Positions 22,350 through 34,803 of a stretch of DNA of 64,000 nucleotides are shown one piece after another. Made by a program: the position numbers and the translations under genes. The notes under the pieces are model-generated. The model saw nothing but the letters and a program-made list of their open reading frames with translations, was not told the DNA's origin and made no database searches. The stretch lies in the NCBI GenBank assembly GCA_011799875.1, contig CM022303.1:216968255-217032254 (forward strand), written 5' to 3'. The stretch comes from Thinopyrum elongatum (lineage: Eukaryota > Streptophyta > Magnoliopsida > Poales > Poaceae). Every line of letters begins with the position of its first letter. The stretch's first letter is position 1.

Positions 22350-22912
22350 TGATATGTCTCCAATGTATCTATAATTTATGAAGTATTCATGCCATGTTTA
22401 CAACAATTCTATATGGTTTTCGTATGATTTGAATGGAACTAACCCGGACAGATGCTGTTTTCAGTAGAACTACCGTGGTGTTGTTTTTTGTGCAGAAATA
22501 AAAGTTCTCGGAATGGGCTGAAACTTTTTGACGATTTTTTTTGGAACAAAAGAGACACCCGAAGCTTCGTGGGAGCACCAGAAGGTGAAGGAGGTGAGGA
22601 CAACCCACCAGGGCGCGCCAGAGGCCTTGCCCGTGGGCTGGTGGGTTGTGGTCACCTCGAGGCCCATCTTCGCATGGAACCGACGCCAAGAAATCCTATA
22701 AATACAGAAACCCCCCAGAAATAACCCTAGATCGGAAGTTCCGCCACCGCAAGCCTCTGTTGCCACGAAAAACCAATTGGGAGCCCGTTCCGGCACCCTG
22801 CCGCAGGGGGAAATCATCACCGGAGGCCATCTTCATCATCCCTATGGTCTCCTTGGTGAGGAAGGAGTAGTCCACCCTCGGGGCTGAGGGTTTGTACTAG
22901 TAGCTATGTGTT

Positions 22913-22960
<48 letters not shown>

Positions 22961-24046
22961 TTCTCGAGTTGGCATGATCTTGATGTATCATGAGCTTTGT
23001 TAATATAGTTGGATCATATGGTGTTTCCCCCTCTCTATCTTGTTGTGATGAATTGAGTTTTCCCTTTGAGATTTTATTTTTATCGGATTGAATAATTTTA
23101 TGGATTTGAGAGCACTTGATGTATGTCTTGCTATGAATACCCGTGGTGACAATGGGGTATCATATTGATTCACTTGATATGTGTTTTGGCACTCAACTCG
23201 CGGATTCCCGAGGTGACATTGGTGTAATCTATGCATACGGATTGTTGCACGTTCTCATCTTTGTTTCTCCCGTAGAAATCTTGGGGCACTCTTTGATGTT
23301 CTTTGTGTTGGATTGCGTATTATGAATCTAAAATTGTTTGATATATATCGTATAATCAACTCACGGATACTCGTGGTGACATTGGAGTATCTAGGTGACA
23401 TTAGAGTTGGTTGATGTGTATCATATGGTGTTATTTTAGTACGAACTCTTACATAGATCGATCGGAAAGGATAACTTGGTGTTATTTTAGTATGAACTAT
23501 TGGATAAATCGATCGGAAAGGATAACTTTGAGGTGGTTTTATACCCTGCAAACAATTTCTTCTCATGTTCTCCGCTAGATAGGAACTTTGGAGTGATTCT
23601 TCATCGCACGTTGAGGGATGGTTATATGATCCAATTATATTAGCATTGTTGAGAGATTGCACTAGCAAAAGTATGCACCCTAGTCCTCATTTTCAAGCAT
23701 TGCAATATCGTTTGTGCTCACTTTTACCACTTGCTACCTTGCTGTTTTTTATTGTTCCTATTACAAAAATCAATATCTACTATCATTACTACACTTTTAT
23801 CACCATCTCTTCGCCGAACTAGTGCATCTATATAATTTACCATTGTATTTTGTGTGTTGGGGACACAAGAGACTTTTTATTATTTGGTTGCAGGGTTGTT
23901 TGAGAGAGACCATCTTTATCCTATGCCTCCCACGGATTTATAAACCTTAGGTCATCCACTTGAGGGAAATTTGCTACTGTCTTACAAAACTCTACGCTTG
24001 GAGGCCCAACATGAGTCTACAAGAACAAGTTGTGTAGTAGACATCA
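22350..24046 (+). repeat. E1 3' LTR (1,697 bp)
   Basis: Begins TGATATGTCTCCAATG, ends GTAGTAGACATCA. It is 45 bases longer than the 5' LTR, largely from the expanded CT run at 22915-22957. Followed by ctcgt. Confidence 0.92.
22915..22957. repeat. (CT)n microsatellite in the E1 3' LTR
   Basis: About 21 CT units; the 5' LTR has only tctctgcctctcg at the same place (about 16946), so the expansion came after insertion. E3-side LTR E2 has a shorter GA run at 25071-25090. Confidence 0.9.
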
Positions 24047-25327
24047 CTCGTGTTGGGCCTCCAAGCGCAGAGTTTTGTAGGACTCAAGTGGATGACCTAA
24101 GTTTTATCAATCCGTGGGAGGCGTAGGATGAAGATGGTCTCTCTCAAATAACTCTGCAATCAAATACAAGAAATCTCTTGTGTCCCCAACACACCAAATA
24201 CAATGGTAAATTGTATAGGTGCACTAGTTCGACGAAGAGATGGTGATACAAGTGTAGTATGGATAGTAGATATATGTTTTTGTAATATGAAAATATAAAA
24301 ACAGCAAGGTAGCAAGGGATAAAACGGAGCACGAACGGTATAGCAATGCTTAGAAACAAGGCCTAGGGTTATACTTTCACTAGTGCAATCTCTAAGCAGT
24401 GCTAACATAATTGAATCATATAACAATCCCTCAACGTGCGATAAAGGATCACTCCAAAGTTCTTATCTAGAAGAGAACATAAGATGAAATTGTTTGTATG
24501 GTACGAAACTACCTCAAAGTTATTCTCTCCGATCAATCTATTGAGCTATTCCTATAAGTGTCACGAACAGCCCTAGAGTTCATACTAAAATAAGACCATA
24601 TGATACGCATCAACCAACTCTAATGTCACCTAGATACTCTAATGTCACCACAATTATCCGTGAGTCAATTATACGATACGCATCAAACAACTTCAGATTC
24701 ATAATATTCAATCCAACATAAAGAACTTCAAAGAGTGCCCCAAGATTTCTATCAGAGAAAGTAGGACGAAAACATGAATCAACCCCTATGAATAGATTAC
24801 ACCAATGTCACCTCGGGAATCCGTGAGTTGAGTGCCAAAACATACATCAAGTGAATCAATATAATACCCCATTGTCACCACGGGTATTCATATGCAAGAC
24901 ATACATCAAGTGTTCTCAAATCCATACAAGTATTCAATCCGATAATAGTGAAATCTCATAGGTAAAAACTCAAATCATCGCAACAAGATAGAGAGGAGAA
25001 AACACCATATGATCCAACTATATTAATAAAGCTCGCGGTACATCCAGATCATGCCAAATTAAGAACACGAGAGGGAGAGAGAGAGAGATCAAACACATAG
25101 CTACTAGTACATACCCCTAGCCTCTAGGGTGAACTACTCCCTCCTCATCATGGTGGCCGTCGGGATGATGAAGATGGCCTCCAGTGATGATTTCCCCCTC
25201 CGACAGGGTGCCGAAACAGGGCTCCAGATGGTATTTCGAGGATACAAAGGCGTGCGGCGGCGGAGTCCAAGTTCTAGGGTTATTTCTGGGGGTTTCTCTA
25301 TTTATAGGATTTTTTGGCGTCGGTCTC
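24047..25327 (-). mobile_element. E2 LTR, right piece (minus orientation, outer end missing)
   Basis: Reverse-oriented LTR of the E1 family, resuming at ctcgt after the E1 insertion. It runs to the promoter region (complement of the tataaatag word near 25300) and is then interrupted at 25328 by the E3 LTR end tgataacccac. It forms an inverted pair with the adjacent E1 3' LTR, which is a result of opposite orientation and not a separate palindrome. Whether E2 was a solo LTR or a full element cannot be told. Confidence 0.82.
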
Positions 25328-26814
25328 TGATAACCCACAAGTATAGGGGATCGTTTGTAGCCTTCTTTGATAAATAAGAGTGTCGAACCCAACGAGGAGC
25401 TAAAGGTAGAACAAATATTCCCTCAAGTTCTATCGATCACCGATACAACTCTACGCACACTTGACGTTTGCTTTACCTAGAACAAGTATGAAACTATTTT
25501 GCGAGAATAAAACTACGAGTACTTTGCGAGAATAAAACTACGAATAAATTGCAAGGTAATAAAAGTGGATAGCTTTTGTCAACAAGAAAGTCATTTGTCC
25601 CTAGGCAATCGATAACAAGTACCGGTAATCATTCTTGCAATTTTACATGAGGGTGAGGCATGAGCTAACATACTTTCTCTACTTGGATCATATGCACTTA
25701 TGATTGGACCCCTAGCAAGCATCCGCAACCACTAAAGATCATTAAGGTCGTGAAACCCAACCATAGCATTAAGTATCAAGTCCTCTTTATCCCATACGCA
25801 ACAACCCACTTACTCGGGTTTAAGCTTCTATCACTCTCGCAACCCACCATAAGCGAATCATGAACATATTGCAACACCCTACAACGGGGATCCCTCATGT
25901 TTGCGCGAGACGGAGGGCACCGTAGGACAGCACCATAAATAAAATATACAATCATACCAACCAAGATCATGATTAACCCACAGGACAAAAGGATCTACTC
26001 AAACATCATAGGATAACCAAATATCATTGGGAAATAATATATGGAGTTGAGCACCATGTTTAAGTAGAGATTATAGTGGGGAGAAGAGGTGTTACACCAC
26101 TGCATATAGGGGGAGAAAGTTGGTGTAGACGGTAGCAAGATTGTTGATGTAGATCGCCGTCACGATCTTAGCCTCGGCGGCACTCCGGCGACACCGGGAG
26201 AGAGAGGGGGAGAGAGCCCCCCTCCTTCTTCTTCTTCCTTGGCCTCCCCCCTAGATGGGAGGAGAGTTCCCCCTCTGGTCCATGGCCTCCATGGTGGGGG
26301 AGGGGCGGGAGCTCCTCCGAGATTGGATCTCCCTCTCTGTTCTCTTCTGTTTCGCGTTCCCCAGATCTGGCCCTTCACCGTTTCTTAAATTCCCGGAGAT
26401 CCGTAGCTCTGATTGCGCTGAAACTTTTACACGATTTTTTTCCATAAATTATCTTTATTGTGCCAGAAGAAGGGCCCCAACTGATGTTTGAGGAGGGGAT
26501 ACCTGGGCGCGCCAAGGGGTGCCCGGCGCGCCCTGGTGGGTTGTGGTCACTGTGGGCCCCCGTTTGCGTTGATTCCACCTCCCCAAAATCATAAATATTC
26601 CAAAATAATTCTCCGTAAATTTTTATCGCGTTTGGACTTCGTTTGATATGGATTTTCTGTGAAACAAAAATCATGCAACAAACAGGAACTGGCACTGGGC
26701 ACTGGATCAATAGGTTATCCAATAAATCATATAAAAAGTTGCCAAAAATATGTGAAAGTTGTATTATATTGGCATGAAACAATCAAAAATTATAGATACG
26801 ACGGAGATGTATCA
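25328..26814 (-). mobile_element. E3 3' LTR (1,487 bp, minus element)
   Basis: On minus it begins TGATACATCTCCGTCG and ends CCTATACTTGTGGGTTATCA. The polypurine tract is on its right (26815-26835), so it is the 3' LTR of a minus-strand Athila-like element. Left flank gtctc is the candidate target duplication. A short direct repeat (gcgagaataaaactacga) occurs twice at 25500-25545. Confidence 0.82.
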
Positions 26815-26840
26815 GCATCCCCAAGCTTAATTCCTACTCG
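26815..26840 (-). other. E3 polypurine tract
   Basis: On minus: aggaattaagcttggggatgc immediately before the LTR start, matching E1 and Y. Confidence 0.78.
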
Positions 26841-29800
26841 TCCTCGAGTAGGTAAATGATAAAAAAATATAATTTTTGATGTGGAATGCTACCTAGCATA
26901 AACTTGATCATGTATCTAGTCATGGCATGAATATTAAGACATAAGTGATTCAAAGCAATAGTCTATAATTTAACATAAAGACATTAATACTCAGGCATCC
27001 CAATAAACAATCATGTCTTTCAAAATATCAACGCTAAAGAAAGCTATCCCTACAAAATCATATAGTCTTGTCATGCTCTGTCTTCTTAACACAAAGTATT
27101 TATCATGCGCAACCCCGATGACAAGCCGAGCAATTGGTTCATACTTTTTAACGCGCTTCAGCTTTTTCAACCCTCACCAATACATGAGAGCAAGCCATGG
27201 ATATAGCACTATAGGTGGAATAGAGTATGATGATAGGGGTAAATATTGAGAAGACAAAAAAGTAAGAAAGTCTCACATCGACGCGGCTAACCAACGGGCT
27301 ATGGAGATGCCCATCAATTGATATCAATGCGAGGAGTAGGGATTGCCATGCAACGGATGCACTAAGAGCTATAAGTTTATGAAAGCTCAATATGAAAACT
27401 AAGTGGGTGTGCATCCAACTTGCTTGCTCATGAAGACCTCGGGCATTTGAGGAAGCCCATCATCGGAATATACAAGCCAAGTTCTATAATGAAAAATTCC
27501 CACTAGTATATGAAAGTGACTCTCTATATGAAAAACATGGTGCTACTTTGAAGCACAAGTGTGGTAAAAGATAGTAGCAATGCCCCTTCTCTCTTTTTTT
27601 CTTTTTTTTTCTTTTTTTTTCTCTCATTGTTCGGAGTCTCATCCCGACTTGTGGGGGAATCATAGTCTCGATCATCCTTTCCTCACTCGGACGTGCTCTA
27701 ATAATGAATAATGATGATCATCACACTTCTATTTACTTATAACTCAAAAGAAATAAAAATTACAACTCGATACCTAGAACAAAGTATGACTCTATATGAA
27801 TGCCTCTGGCAGTGTACCAGGATGTGCAATGATCTAGCATAACAACGATATCAAAAAATGGACAAGCCATGGAAATATCATGCTAGCTATCTTATGATCA
27901 TGCAAAGCAATATGACAATGAATGCTCAAGTCACCAAAACGGAAGCGGTGGAAGTTGCATGGCAATATATCTCGGAATGGCTATGGAAAGGCCATAATAG
28001 GTAGGTATGGTGGCTGTTTTGAGGAAGATATAATAAGGCTTATGTGTGATAGAGCGTATCATATCATGGGGTTTGGATGCACCTGCGAAGTTTGCACCAC
28101 ATCTCGAGGTGAGAAAGGGCAATGCACGGTACCGTAGAGGCTAGCAAATTGCGGAAAGGTAAGAGTGCGTATAATCCATGGACTCACATTAGTCATAAAG
28201 AACTCATATAATTATAACAAAAGTTTATTAGCCCTCGAAGCAAAGTACTACTACGCATTCCCCTAGGGGGATAGATTGGTAGGAAAAGACCATCGCTCAT
28301 CCCCGACCGCCACTCATAAGGAAGACAATCAATAATAAATCATGCTCCAACTTCATAGCATAACGAGAGACTATACGTGCATGCTTCGGGAATCAAAAAC
28401 CCTTAACACCAATATTCCTACTAACCACAACCATTTACTAGTACCTCCCACATATTCCATCTCTATATCGCAAAACTATTGCAAGGAATCAAACATATTA
28501 TATTTAGTGATCCATAAGTTTTATGTAGAATTTTACGACTAACCATGCAATTGACCAATTCCCGTTGACTCTCTAAATAGGTATAAGTGAAGCAAGAGAG
28601 TTTAATTCTTTCTACAAAAGACCATGCTCTAATAAATATAAGTGAAGCAAAAGAGCATTCTACAAATAACGGTTTTCTATGTGAAGAGAAACAGGCAATC
28701 CAAACTTCAAATGATATAAGTGAAGCACATGATGCATTCTATAAAGCCACACTCAAAAGATATAAGTGAAGTGCAATGAGCATTCTATAAATCGACCATG
28801 GACTATCTCCTACCAGCATGGTGCATAAAAGAAAAATAAAAACTAAACACAAAAGACGCTCCAAGATTTACGCATATCATGTGAAAGAAATGAAGACGAA
28901 AACATACCGATACTTGTTGAAGAAAGATGGGATGCCTTCTGGGGCATCCCCAAGCTTAGACGCTTGAGTCTCCTTGAATATTTACTTGGGGTGCCTTGGG
29001 CATCCCCAAGCTTGAGCTCTTGCCTCTCCTCCTTCTCCTCATATCAAGACCTCCTCGATCTTTGATCACTTCATCCACACAAAACTCAACAGAAACCTCA
29101 GTAAGATTTGTTAGTATAATAATGCAAATCACTACTCTAAGTACTGTTGCAAACCAATTCATATTTTATTTTTGCATTGTAGCTACTGTATTATACCTTT
29201 TCCATGGCTTATACCACCGATAAAAATCGATAGTTTCATCAAAACAAGCAAAACAATGCATCAAAAATAGAATCTGTCTTAAACAGGACAGTCTGTAGCA
29301 ATCTGAACACCTACCATACTTATGGTACTCCAAAAATTCTGAAAAATTAGGAAAAAAATTAAAAAAATTGTATAGACAGACTATGCAAAAAGTTGCAGAA
29401 ACTTTCGACGTTCCAATAAAAAATGTAAAGTCGCGCACTACAGCCAAAGTTTCTATTTTTGCACCGCACATACCAACAAGCAATCTAATCATCCTAAAGG
29501 AAAATCTTGGCACATTATTTTTATAATACAATGGATCTGTACAAGGGGATAATTATTTTTGTTGAAAAGTTTCTGTAATTAAGATTCACAAAGTTTCCAT
29601 GGGCATGAACAAAGTTCAAGGCTAGCTCCCACTTTCACAATGCTCGTCCCTCTCACTTTCACTTTTCTTTTTGTGACGTTTTAAGTTCTCCTCTATATTT
29701 TTTTGTTTTTAAAATTTATAAAAGCACTCAACAGAAATAAATGACTCTCTAAAACTTCCGGGTTGTCTCCCTGGCAGCACTTTCTTTAAAGCCATTAAGC

Positions 29801-29906
29801 TAGGCATAAAGTGCCCAAGGTATATCAAAGCCAATTTTAATTAACAATGATTTGGCATTTAGTAGTAGCACAAAGCAACATATATCATGCAATGACGAAG
29901 TCTAAC
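26841..29906 (-). mobile_element. E3 3' non-coding internal region
   Basis: AT-rich, with no gene. It parallels, in complement, the E1 3' region and the Y tail: a CT-rich run at 27588-27625, hairpin motifs ggcatccccaagctt at 28930-28965 and 28985-29015, the gttgtctccctggcag block (29762) that matches ttgttgggagacaaccca of E1, and repeated words ataagtgaagca at 28590-28780. Ends at 29906 with ctaac, the duplicated target of E6 copy A. Confidence 0.75.
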
Positions 29907-32900
29907 TGTAACACCCCCGGTGATTAGCAACAGTAATCACTTTTGATAATGACATGTTAGCATGATCAACAGTGCATAATCATCATTAGCATCACATTGC
30001 ATTTCAACTCCTAAGTCAGATTCAAAATTTAAATGAAAGTGGAATATAAAAGTTGTCCAACATAAAAACTAAAATGTCCATTGAATAGAAAATATTGCAG
30101 AGGCTATTCTAGAATTGAAACCAATAAATAATAAAATGATTAGGTGGCTCTAACATAATTAAAACAGTAAGGATAAATGCATTTTAATTATTATAAAAAT
30201 TGTGGGAGCTCCTAATTTCTCCAAACTAATTTTTGGTAGTGTTAGATAATGCCTAGTATTTGTTGGAGCAGTTCCTATGTTTTGCAAAATTCAAAATGTG
30301 GCTTAACTATTTACTAAACTGAGAAAAGGGGCGGGGAAAAAGAAAAGGAAATAGATAAAAGAAAAAGACAAAAGAAAAAGGAAAACAGAACAGAAAGAAA
30401 ACAAAACAAAAAAAGAAGAAGAAGAAGAAAAAGCCCCGGCCACACTGGGCTATGGCCCGAACGGCCCAGCCCCCCTCCTATTAGGCCTCCCCCTGGAGGC
30501 CCGAACCCTAGCCCCCACACCCCCACCGACACCCCTCCCTCGCGTTCCCCCCCCCGGTTCGGATCGCAGCTGGCCCGCGCCCCCCCCCCCTCCCCGTGCG
30601 CCCACGCCGCTCGTCCCGCCGGCCCCGTCACCCTCGTCGCCGACCACCGTCGCCGCTCGCCTCCCGCGCCCATTGCCTCCCCCCTACATCGCTCGGTGAG
30701 GCCCGGCCCCGGCCTTTCTCTCTCTCTCGCCTCGCTCGCCCCCGCCCGCGCGCGCTCGGATGCGCCCCGGTCAGCGCCGCGCCGCGCCGCCCGCTCCTGC
30801 CGGCTCGCGTCTCGCCGTGCGTCGAGTGCAGCGCGATCGCCCGGGACCCGCTCCGGCACGCCCCGCTGCGCGCCGTCGCCCGCTCCGCCCGCCACCGAGC
30901 CGCCCCCGCTCGCCTCCGCCCCGCCTCTCCCACGCGCCACCACCCCCTCCGCTCCGCCCCGTCGCGCGCTTCACGGCCTCCCACGCCCGCGCCCGCTGCG
31001 CCGATTGGGCTGGCGCCCAGCGCCCGTTTGGCCCCTATGGGCCTATGGCGTATGGGCCCCGCCCAAAACGTTTTAAAAAATAATAAAAAGAAAAATAAAA
31101 TAAAAATAATTAATTAATTAGTTAATTATTAGGCTAATTAACCCTGATTAGATTAATTAATATTAATTAATTAGTTTAATAATTGTTAATTAGTTAATTA
31201 AACCTAATTAATCTAGCAGCCTTGACAGGTGGGACCCACCCTGTCAGGTGGCTGCTGACGTCAGCATGATGTCATGCTGACGTCATCAATCACTATTCTG
31301 GATAATGTTTATTTTAAATAATTAAATAAATTCAGAAATTAATAAAAACTTAGAAAATCATATCTTTTAAACCGTATCTCCGATAAAATATTTTATACAT
31401 GAAACTTGCTCAGAACGACGATACGAGCCCGGATACGCCCTCCGTATTCCCGTCAGACGCCCGCAGCTATAAGAACATTGAACTTTTAGACCGATTTCAG
31501 TAATGAATAGTGCCCAACTTTAGTTAAATAAATCCAAATAAATTCCATAATTAACTAAATCGTTTAGTTAGGCAGTAGAACACCCCGGCATATCATTTAG
31601 GCATGTCATACATATTGTTTGCATTATTGCCGTGAATTTATTGTTTCTCTCCCCCTCCTTCTCTCTCGATAGACGCCGCACGAGACCGACGTCGCTGCTG
31701 TGAGTACGACTACGCTACTGACGAGCAGCCCGTTGACGACCTCCTCTCTTGCCAGAGCAACCAGGCAAGCCCCCCCCCCCCTTGAGCATTCCAGATATCG
31801 CCCATTCTATTCTCCTGCTTGCACTAGACTTCGCTACTGTTATATGTATGCTCCTATTCTGATGCATGCCTGCTGTTGTAACCTGTTCATTGCTATCTTA
31901 CCTGACTATGATAAAACGTTTAGTATAGGTTGGTATGACCCATTGTGACCCCACCACCTTACTTTGTCGCCCTGCTGTTCATCAACGACTCGATCAACGT
32001 GATCGTCGATCAGAGACAGACGCCTCACTTCACACCCCCCTAGTTGTACGACTCTGCGTAGTAACTATCGAGTGCCGAGGGTGATACCTCGTAACGCACT
32101 CCTGATGGAATACTCTGCAGCATAGCGTACGGTCATGGTCATCGAGGGTGATTCCTCCTTCTCCATGTCCGATACGACTCTGTCGTGCACCCCTCAGTGT
32201 GAACCTCGAGGGTGATACCTTTACGTTCACCCTGATGATTATGACCACACGGTTACTGAACTTTTCACAGGCGGGTCCACCCTGGTGGGTACCCGCTGGG
32301 GATCTATGATTTCGGGTGTGCCGGAAGGGCACTCGAGTGTGACATTGTGGCGGAGCATCAGAGACCTGATTGTCTCCGCTTGATACTAATTGAGCCTATT
32401 GGATTTGGGTGTGTGATCTAAGTGGTCGACGTGCCCTATACGCACTGCCACCACAGCGGGATAATGGTTTATGGGGCCCTCTGCGATGTACGTTTCGCCG
32501 AAGCTTATCAGACGTCACGATTCCACGTGCGGGCTGATCGTCGGGATTGGGCTGGATACTTCACTGGCGAGTTCAGTGTCGCGCCTGCACCCCGGCCAGC
32601 CACGCAAGCGCAGGGTGCCCAGGGCGATGGCCCGAGACCCCTGGGTGCATAGGTTAGTCCGGCGTGCTGACCTCTCTGCGAGCCTAGGTAGAGCGCTGCT
32701 TCGTGTTGATCTTCCGAGGACGGGCATTACCCAGCAAGTATGTCCGGCCAGAGTTGATCGAGCGTGTTGGGTAACAGTAGTGCACCCCTGCAGGGATGAA
32801 TCTTCTATCGATAGCCGGTCCTACGGTAAAGGACGCTCAGTCAGTTGTGATCCCGATCTACACTTAAACTGGATACTTGTTACTTAATTGAAGCTTCGGG

Positions 32901-33586
32901 ATACTTTCTCGCTGGGAGTCGAGGAAGGATCTTTGAGCTGTACTTCAACATGTTTGCTAAATAAAATGCTATTTACTCTCTTCTACTGCTTGCAAGATGA
33001 TGGCTTTGAGAAGATGTTTGAAGATGCTAGTCTTCGATAGGACTAGGCCTTTCTCTCTATCTGGCATTTCTGCAGCCCAGTCCACATATACAGCCTTTTC
33101 TCCATTGATATGTTGCATATGTAGTATAGATCCTTGCTTGCTGAGTACTTCGGATGAGTACTCACGGTTGCTTTATTTTCTCTTTTCCCCATAACCCCAC
33201 CTTGATGATACACCAGACGATGGAGTCCAGGGCCAGACGCCACCAACCGGAGCCTACTACAGGCGGTCCAGAGGGCCGTACTACGGATCGAACCAGCTGA
33301 CCAGGAGTAGGATCGGAGGCTCCCAGGCAGGAGGCCAACGCTTCGATCTAGTGTCGCTGTTTGTGCTAGCCTTCTTAAGGCATAACTTGTCTAACTATGT
33401 CTGTACCCAGATATTATTTGTATGACTGACTTATGTATTCGGATCTTCGGATCCCTGGTCTGTAATATTGTGGACCTCCGTTTATTTGTGTTTAGGTATT
33501 GTGTTGTGATATTTCCGTGAGTCCCTGGGCTTGATCGTACACGTTTGCGTGTATGATTAGTGTACGATTGAACCGGGGGCGTCACA
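29907..33586 (+). mobile_element. E6 copy A: 3,680-bp long LTR, solo-LTR-like, with target duplication
   Basis: Starts TGTAACACCCCCGG and ends CCGGGGGCGTCACA (TG...CA, with long inverted ends) and is flanked by a perfect 5-base duplication ctaac (29902-29906 and 33587-33591). No PBS, polypurine tract or coding domain inside, so a solo LTR of a very-long-LTR element is the simplest reading; an intact tiny non-autonomous element is the alternative. Order: AT-rich 5' part, GC-rich block (30430-31070), ttaattaa stretch, two palindromes (31223-31246 and 31256-31285), then a 2-kb part with the gagtacttcggatgagtact word (about 33145) common in grass LTRs. It interrupts the E3 ORF. Confidence 0.82.
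31223..31285. promoter_or_regulatory. Two adjacent palindromes with TCP- and bZIP-type cores
   Basis: 31223-31246 is TGACAGGTGGG/ACC/CACCCTGTCA, near-palindromic and containing GTGGGACCCAC, which fits the TCP-factor consensus. 31256-31285 has 14-base arms TGACGTCAGCATGA and their complement around TG; each arm begins or ends with TGACGTCA, a bZIP ACGT-core site. Copy C has both intact (58896-58919, 58929-58958); copy B has a changed centre (57014-57043). Binding is inferred from consensus only. Confidence 0.6.
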
Positions 33587-33591
33587 CTAAC

Positions 33592-34381
33592 TCTCTTCCT
33601 ATGCATCGGCATGTCATACAAGAACAATTCATGCACATCAAGTAAAGGCCAATACATAGCATAAGCAGTTTCTTGCAATTTTATCGTGTTTGAAACATAG
33701 AGAGGTGGAGATATAGTTCCTCTCTCATAATAATTGCAAGTAGGAGCAGCAAGCACATGCATATTATAATCATCAAAATCATCATGTGTAGTGGTAGAAG
33801 GCAACCCATCAATATAATCCTTAATAAGGCAAACTTCTTCGATATAGTGTAGTTGGGAGAATTCAAAAAGTAATAGGACTATCATGTGTGGGTGCAATAG
33901 CAACAATTTCATTTTTAACATAAGGAACTATAGCAAGTTCATCTCCATGAGCATAATTCATATTGGCATCTTGGCCACAAGCATAGCTAGCATCATCAAA
34001 AAGGGGTATTTCAAACGAATCAATGGGATCATAGCAATCATCATAGCATTCATCCTTCGGTAAGTACGAAGGGAATAAAACAATGTACGAGTTGAAGAGT
34101 AACTCTCATTAGAGGTGGGCACGGGTAGCTAATCCGCTCTTCCTCCTTTTGTTTTCGCTCTCCTCGTCATCTTTTCATCCAATGAGCTCACAGTTTCATC
34201 AATTTCTTCTTCCATAGACTCCTGCAAAATATTAGCTCTTCTTGGACAGCGGAGAAGTCCTCAATATAGGTTTAACATAAGCATTAGAAGCATAATTATC
34301 ATAGCAATATTTAAGTATGGCGAAATTTTCAGATTTGTAAAGAGTAGCGTCATACTTTCAATCAAAGAAGCAATTTCATAA
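33592..34381 (-). pseudogene. E3 internal acidic ORF, copy A (frameshifted)
   Basis: The same gene as the open version in copy C (61288-62086). Here single-base losses break it: the frame is open only from about 33921 leftwards, and pieces such as CYDNYASNAYVKPY survive in other frames near 34290. It ends at MPMHRKR next to ctaac, where E6 inserted. It starts where the E4 LTR inserted. See copy C for the product. Confidence 0.75.
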
Positions 34382-34803
34382 TGATAGTCTCCAACGTATC
34401 TATAATTTATGAAGTATTCATGCTGTTATATTATCATTCTTGATGTTTTACAATCATTTTTATAGCAACTATATTTTTTTTGGGACTAATCTATTGACAT
34501 AGTGCCCAGTGCCAGTTGCTGTTTTTTTTGCTTTTTTTACATCGTAGAAAATCAATACCAACCGAAGTCCAAACGCAGCGAAACTTTTTGGAGATTTTTT
34601 ATGACCAGAAGACACCCGGTGGGCCAAAGAGTACAAGAGGGGAGGCTCCGAGGAGAGCACAACCACCAGGGCACGCCTGGGCCCCCAGGCGCGCCAGGTG
34701 GGTTGTGCCCACCTCGGTTGCCTCCTGCACCGCCTCTTCGCCCTATAAATTCCCAAATATCCAAAAACCCTCGGGGTAACGCTAGATCAGAAGTTCTGCC
34801 TGA
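34382..34803 (+). mobile_element. E4 LTR fragment, copy A
   Basis: Starts tgatagtctccaacg (one C short of TGATACGTCTCC) and includes the TATA word tataaatt at 34744. Interrupted by the E5 LTR at about 34804, right after agaagttctgcctga. Identical junctions occur in copies B and C. Confidence 0.82.

Larger units (their letters stand above)
16382..24046 (+). mobile_element. E1: complete non-autonomous Athila-like LTR retrotransposon (7,665 bp)
   Basis: All structural parts are visible: 5' LTR 16382-18033, PBS 18044-18057, internal region with a broken acidic ORF (18160-19106), polypurine tract 22335-22349, 3' LTR 22350-24046, and a perfect 5-base target duplication ctcgt (16377-16381 and 24047-24051). 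No gag-pol domain is present, so it depends on proteins of a related autonomous element. In the first ~340 LTR bases I count about 30 substitutions between the two LTRs by eye, so the insertion is old compared with many Triticeae elements. It inserted into the E2 LTR, in the opposite orientation to it. Confidence 0.93.

Noticed and set aside
22350..25327. Large palindrome centred near 24046
   Set aside because: It is explained by E1 inserting in opposite orientation into an LTR of its own family (E2), as the ctcgt duplication shows.
30314..31117. Up to 209-codon frames in the E6 GC-rich block (also 57180-57624 and 58040-58786)
   Set aside because: The frames differ between copies A, B and C and are broken by indels, so they are not conserved proteins.
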